From positions 1 to 64,000 of the forward strand of contig CAYQMF010000014.1 of NCBI GenBank assembly GCA_964418595.1: 64,000 nucleotides of DNA, written 5' to 3'. Both the position numbers and the translations under genes were made by a program. Origin of the DNA: CAYQMF01 sp964418595 (GTDB lineage Bacteria; Planctomycetota; UBA1135; UBA2386). Positions 61,015-64,000 of the stretch are shown one piece after another. Under the pieces are notes generated by a model, which was given only the letters and a program-made list of their open reading frames with translations, was not told where the DNA came from and ran no database searches. How positions within the stretch are numbered: position 1 is the first letter of the stretch; each line of letters starts with the position of its first letter.

Positions 61015-61440
61015 ATGTTCTGTCTCGAACACAAGGTGCGGGTGTTCGTGTTCCGGATGCTCGCCGATCGCGCCGAGTACCTCCTGGTCCGGCGCAAGCC
61101 CCGCTCGGAGTGGCCGTTCGGCCCCGTCATCGGCCCGCTCGGCGTCGGCGAACACCTGCGGGATGCGGTCGTGCGCGAGGTCCGCGACGAGGTGGGCCTG
61201 TCCCAGCCGCTGCACCTCATCGAGCTGCACGCCCCCAACAAGGAGCTGTTCGGCGAGGTCGGTCTGGTCGAGTGGCCGTTCGGCTACCAGGCGGGGGCGC
61301 CGCACCAGCCGGCGCCGACGCTCGTACCCGGTCCCATGATCGGCGAGTTCGACTGGCTCTCGTTCGAACAGGCCTACCAGGCGATCGAGACCCTCGATCG
61401 CGAGCTGCTGGTGAAGCTGCAGCTCCGCCTGCGCGGCTGA
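61015..61440 (+). CDS. Nudix hydrolase-family protein
   Basis: 141 residues. The Nudix box GX5EX7REUXEEXGU is present as GPLGVGEHLRDAVVREVRDEVGL, with Asp replacing the first Glu of the EE pair, which still leaves the metal-binding Glu. It would hydrolyse a nucleoside diphosphate linked to another group; the substrate is unknown. The N-terminal YLLVRRKPRSEWPFGPV is a typical substrate strand. Confidence 0.88.
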   Translation: MFCLEHKVRVFVFRMLADRAEYLLVRRKPRSEWPFGPVIGPLGVGEHLRDAVVREVRDEVGLSQPLHLIELHAPNKELFGEVGLVEWPFGYQAGAPHQPAPTLVPGPMIGEFDWLSFEQAYQAIETLDRELLVKLQLRLRG

Positions 61441-61547
61441 GCCCGCGCCCGCGACGCCACCAAAAAAGCTGCGTGCGCACAGGCGCCGGCGGCGTAAACC
61501 TTGGCCCCCCTGACAGCCCATCCCCGCCCCCCGTCCACCCAGGCGCC

Positions 61548-62021
61548 ATGAAGAAGCCGGCCGCGAAGACCCCTGCCGACCCGCCCAAGATCCCTGCCAA
61601 GAGCGCAGCCTCGAGCCCTCCACCCGCTGCCGCCGTCAAGGAAGCACCGAGCAACGGCAAGCCGGCGGACGCCGAGCCGGCGATCGTCGGCGACGGCCGC
61701 GTGCCGAGTTCGGCGATGCGCAGCTACGCGCTGCTCACGCCGGACCTGAAGGAGCTGTACTTCAAGTTCTACAAGGCCACCTACGGCAAGACGGAACTCT
61801 CGCTGAAGGTGAAGGAGTTCATCGCCATCGGTGCCGCGCTCGCGCTCGGCTGCAAGGGCTGCCTCGAAGGCCACCTGAAGAAGGCGAAGAAGGAAGGTGC
61901 CACCGCGGAGGAGATCTCCGAGGTCATCGCGGTGACCCTCGGCGTCGCCGCGGCCGCGATCGTCGACCGGTCGGACATCGCCAACTACCATCTCGGCGGG
62001 CTGTTCGAGAAGCCCGAGTGA
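61548..62021 (+). CDS. Carboxymuconolactone decarboxylase/AhpD-family protein
   Basis: 157 residues. About 45 N-terminal residues are Lys/Pro/Ala-rich and outside the family core. The CMD domain (about 60-150) contains FIAIGAALALGCKGCLEGHLKKA with the CXXC pair and His of the AhpD alkylhydroperoxidase active site, then EEISEVIAVTLGVAA. It probably acts in peroxide or thiol redox reactions as an oligomer. A short A-run (61462-61467) lies upstream in an otherwise GC-rich gap. Confidence 0.88.
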   Translation: MKKPAAKTPADPPKIPAKSAASSPPPAAAVKEAPSNGKPADAEPAIVGDGRVPSSAMRSYALLTPDLKELYFKFYKATYGKTELSLKVKEFIAIGAALALGCKGCLEGHLKKAKKEGATAEEISEVIAVTLGVAAAAIVDRSDIANYHLGGLFEKPE

Positions 62022-62100
62022 CAGGGCGGGCACCCCTGGCGTCCACCTCGGCGGCGACCCGATCCCTTTCGTCCTCCGCAGTCCCCAACGACGACAAGCC

Positions 62101-62670
62101 ATGAAGATCCTCGCCACCCTCGCGGCCGGCATCCTCCTCGCCGCCCTCCCCGGCCAGAACACCAACGAGAACGCGCCGACCTCGACCGCGTCGCTCGCCT
62201 TCGACAAGGAGCACGAGCTGACGGTCGCCCACCGGTCGTTCACGATCGCGGGCGGCAACTGGCTGCGCCAGCTCAACGACCGCGGCCAGACGGGCAAGCA
62301 GGCGCGCAAGTTCTACAACGAGCAGTACATCACCAACTACCTGCGCGGCTCGCTCAAGGTCAGCAAGGACGTCGAGCTGGGCGGCAACCCGTTGAGCGCC
62401 GGCACCTACAAGCTCACCTTCCGCATCGACGAAGACCTCGTGTGGCACCTCGTGGTGCTCACCGAGAAGGGTGACCAGGAGATCTGTGCGATCGCCATGG
62501 TCACCGACCGGGACGACAAGACCGCCAACTCGCGGCTCTCGATCACGCCGGTCGCGGCCGCGGAGGGCAAGCAGGGGACGCTCGCCATCCACTTCGGCCC
62601 GCTCCGGTCCGAGGTCGCCTTCAAGCTGGGCAAGCCGCCGGCCAAGGCCGCCCCCGCGAAGAAGGGCTAG
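62101..62670 (+). CDS. DUF2911-like secreted protein
   Basis: 189 residues with a signal peptide (about 1-19). The core has DUF2911-like beta blocks: LTVAHRSFTIAGGNW, LGGNPLSAGTYKLTFRIDEDLVWHLVV and LSITPVAAAEGKQGTLAIHFGPLRSEVAFKL. The C-terminus is a short Lys/Ala/Pro tail. The function of the family is unknown; members are usually periplasmic or surface proteins. Confidence 0.75.
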   Translation: MKILATLAAGILLAALPGQNTNENAPTSTASLAFDKEHELTVAHRSFTIAGGNWLRQLNDRGQTGKQARKFYNEQYITNYLRGSLKVSKDVELGGNPLSAGTYKLTFRIDEDLVWHLVVLTEKGDQEICAIAMVTDRDDKTANSRLSITPVAAAEGKQGTLAIHFGPLRSEVAFKLGKPPAKAAPAKKG

Positions 62671-62733
62671 GCGAGCGCAGGCGCCGGCGTCCAGGGAACG
62701 ACACGCCGGCGAACCTGCGGGCGACTGCTCCGT

Positions 62734-62739
62734 TATCCT
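62734..62739 (+). promoter_or_regulatory. -10-like TATCCT, leaderless-type
   Basis: TATCCT ends 7 nt before ATG 62747. No Shine-Dalgarno lies between. Confidence 0.4.
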
Positions 62740-62746
62740 GCGCCTG

Positions 62747-64000
62747 ATGGGTCCCCCCCCCGACATCCGCGGCAGGCTCCTTCCGATCGGCGACAACGCC
62801 CGTATCGCCATCATGGGCGTGCTGCTGGCGGCGATCGTCTACTTCGTCTTCTTCCACGAGAGCAAGTCCGGCGCCGGCGACGTGTCGCCGGTGATCGTCG
62901 AGACCCCCTACGTTCCCACGCTCGACGCCGCCATCCTGCGGATGGCGAAGGACAGCACGCGCAACGAGAGGATCCCGGTCGAGCGCGAGCCGCTGACCCA
63001 CCTGCTCGAGAAGTCGCTGCAGGTGGTTCCCGCGATCACCAGGCATCTCGGCATGCCCGACGTGCCCGTGCCCTTCGATGTCCTGCGCGCCGACCCACAG
63101 CGCTTCCGGGGCCGCTACCTCTGGTACAAGGGTGAGCTCGAAGCGCTGTCCGAGCCCACCGATGGGCACCCCGTCCGCGGCTACAGGATCCACGAGGCGC
63201 GCATCAAGACCGAATCGGGTGAGCGCGTGCTCTGCCACTTCTCGGTCCCGCCCAAGGACGTCGCGGTCGGCGAGTGGGTGCGGGCCGAAGGCTTCTTCCT
63301 CAAGCTGCGCGACGCGCACTTCCCCGTCGCGCTCGACCAGGCCCCGCTCCTGGTCGGGCCGGAGCTGCACCGGGCCTATCCGGACTGGAAGGCGGTGGAG
63401 ACCCTGGATCCGGGCGTGCTCGGCACCCTGCGCGACGGCGTGATCGAGAACGGCATCGACGTCGATCTGCAGGACGCCCCTCAGCGCCTCCCCTTCGCGC
63501 AGGACGTGCCGCTGTGGCACCTCGCGAGCTACGCGACCCAACAGCTCGACAAGGCCACACCCGGGCAATCCGATGCCACGCCGGTGTTCGCCGAAAAGGA
63601 ACAGTGGAGCGACATCTACAACGGCCGCATGGCGCGCGGGACGCCATTCAAGCTGTACGGGATCTTCCTGCGCGCGCACGTGATCGCGGCACGCGCCAAC
63701 CCGCTCGGCATCGAGTACTGGTCGGAGGTGTGGCTGCTCAACCGCGCGTTCGGCACGCGCCCCTTCGCGGTGTGGCTGCCGTACAACGTCGGCGAGTGGC
63801 GGCATTCGGACACCGCCACCGCGACCGGGTACTTCCTCAAGCGCTACGTGGTGCCCGGCAGCACCGGCGAACCGCACTTCTCGCCGGTCTTCGTCGCCGG
63901 CCAGCTCGACCGCGTCGACTTCTCCCCGACCAGGACGATGCGCACGGTCGGTCTGATCCTGTGCGTCGCGGCCGGCCTCCTCGCCGCGGGCCTCTTCCTC
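62747..64000 (+). CDS. Membrane-anchored hypothetical protein, cut by window end
   Basis: An open frame of 418 codons runs off the end of the window. Codons 3-5 are a run of nine C. A TM helix follows (about residues 22-42, IAIMGVLLAAIVYFVFFHES), then a soluble region with beta-type blocks (FRGRYLWYKGELEAL, VLCHFSVPPKDVAVGEWVRAEGFFLKL) and a second hydrophobic segment at the end (LILCVAAGLLAAGLF). The layout suggests a two-pass membrane protein with a large external domain. No family is recognised. TATCCT lies 7 nt before the ATG. Confidence 0.75.
   Translation, partial: MGPPPDIRGRLLPIGDNARIAIMGVLLAAIVYFVFFHESKSGAGDVSPVIVETPYVPTLDAAILRMAKDSTRNERIPVEREPLTHLLEKSLQVVPAITRHLGMPDVPVPFDVLRADPQRFRGRYLWYKGELEALSEPTDGHPVRGYRIHEARIKTESGERVLCHFSVPPKDVAVGEWVRAEGFFLKLRDAHFPVALDQAPLLVGPELHRAYPDWKAVETLDPGVLGTLRDGVIENGIDVDLQDAPQRLPFAQDVPLWHLASYATQQLDKATPGQSDATPVFAEKEQWSDIYNGRMARGTPFKLYGIFLRAHVIAARANPLGIEYWSEVWLLNRAFGTRPFAVWLPYNVGEWRHSDTATATGYFLKRYVVPGSTGEPHFSPVFVAGQLDRVDFSPTRTMRTVGLILCVAAGLLAAGLFL

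Noticed and set aside
1..64000. tRNA, rRNA, CRISPR arrays, insertion sequences, integrases
   Set aside because: No cloverleaf with a GGTTCGA-type T-arm, no regularly spaced repeats and no transposase or integrase motifs were seen. A covariance search would be needed to exclude small RNAs.

Overview
The window is a very GC-rich bacterial chromosome segment, densely coded on both strands. No rRNA, tRNA, CRISPR array or insertion sequence was seen. Gene content points to a planctomycete-type organism. The signs are a Ser/Thr kinase fused to a formylglycine-generating-enzyme (FGE) domain beside an ECF sigma factor, a DUF1080 3-keto-glycoside hydrolase beside a secreted FAD oxidoreductase, a CXXCH choice-of-anchor secreted protein, and DUF2911, DUF2752 and DUF72 proteins. 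This placement rests on style and neighbours, not on a marker-gene tree.

Layout. 1-7.4 kb: NYN nuclease-like protein, speA (minus), glyA (plus), a purple-acid-phosphatase-like enzyme and a CXXCH secreted protein. 7.4-11.8 kb: overlapping minus-strand run GT2, ArnT-like GT39, GT9, queF, with nth (endonuclease III) just upstream. 11.9-14.4 kb: a decayed GABA-type locus, with intact gabD but only fragments of gabT, a C45-type hydrolase and an APC permease. 14.5-18.3 kb: a membrane protein with DnaJ-like zinc-finger motifs and a CLC chloride transporter broken by a frameshift. 18.4-23.7 kb: three large GT-C membrane proteins. 23.9-26.6 kb: FAD oxidoreductase and DUF1080 hydrolase. 26.7-27.9 kb: a LysM protein coupled to a carboxypeptidase-regulatory-like protein. 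28.1-33.6 kb: kinase-FGE, secreted protein, ECF sigma factor. 33.7-42.8 kb: AddB/AddA-like helicase-nuclease, FIST protein, polytopic membrane protein and two small ORFs. 42.9-47.5 kb: RluA-type pseudouridine synthase, a 107-bp tandem repeat, rpsU, recD2 and a secreted protein interrupted by an in-frame TGA. 47.7-54.5 kb: TlpA-like monothiol protein, lipoprotein, M3 peptidase, DUF72, small membrane protein, rarA, SpoU methyltransferase. 54.7-64.0 kb: membrane protein, gluQ, rsgA, DUF2752, a hypothetical, folC, esterase, Nudix, CMD, DUF2911 and a protein cut by the window edge.

Themes. DNA repair is well represented (nth, AddAB-like pair, RecD2, RarA). Two steps of queuosine tRNA modification occur (queF, gluQ). 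Many glycosyltransferases suggest an elaborate glycan-decorated envelope. Genes inside operons often overlap by 4-8 nt, and a few carry good Shine-Dalgarno motifs. Many first-in-operon genes instead have a TANNNT hexamer only 6-9 nt before the start codon, a pattern expected for leaderless mRNAs. The strongest leads for something undescribed are the mosaic gab locus, the kinase-FGE/secreted/sigma cassette, the zinc-finger membrane protein, the LysM pair and the tandem hairpin repeat next to rpsU.
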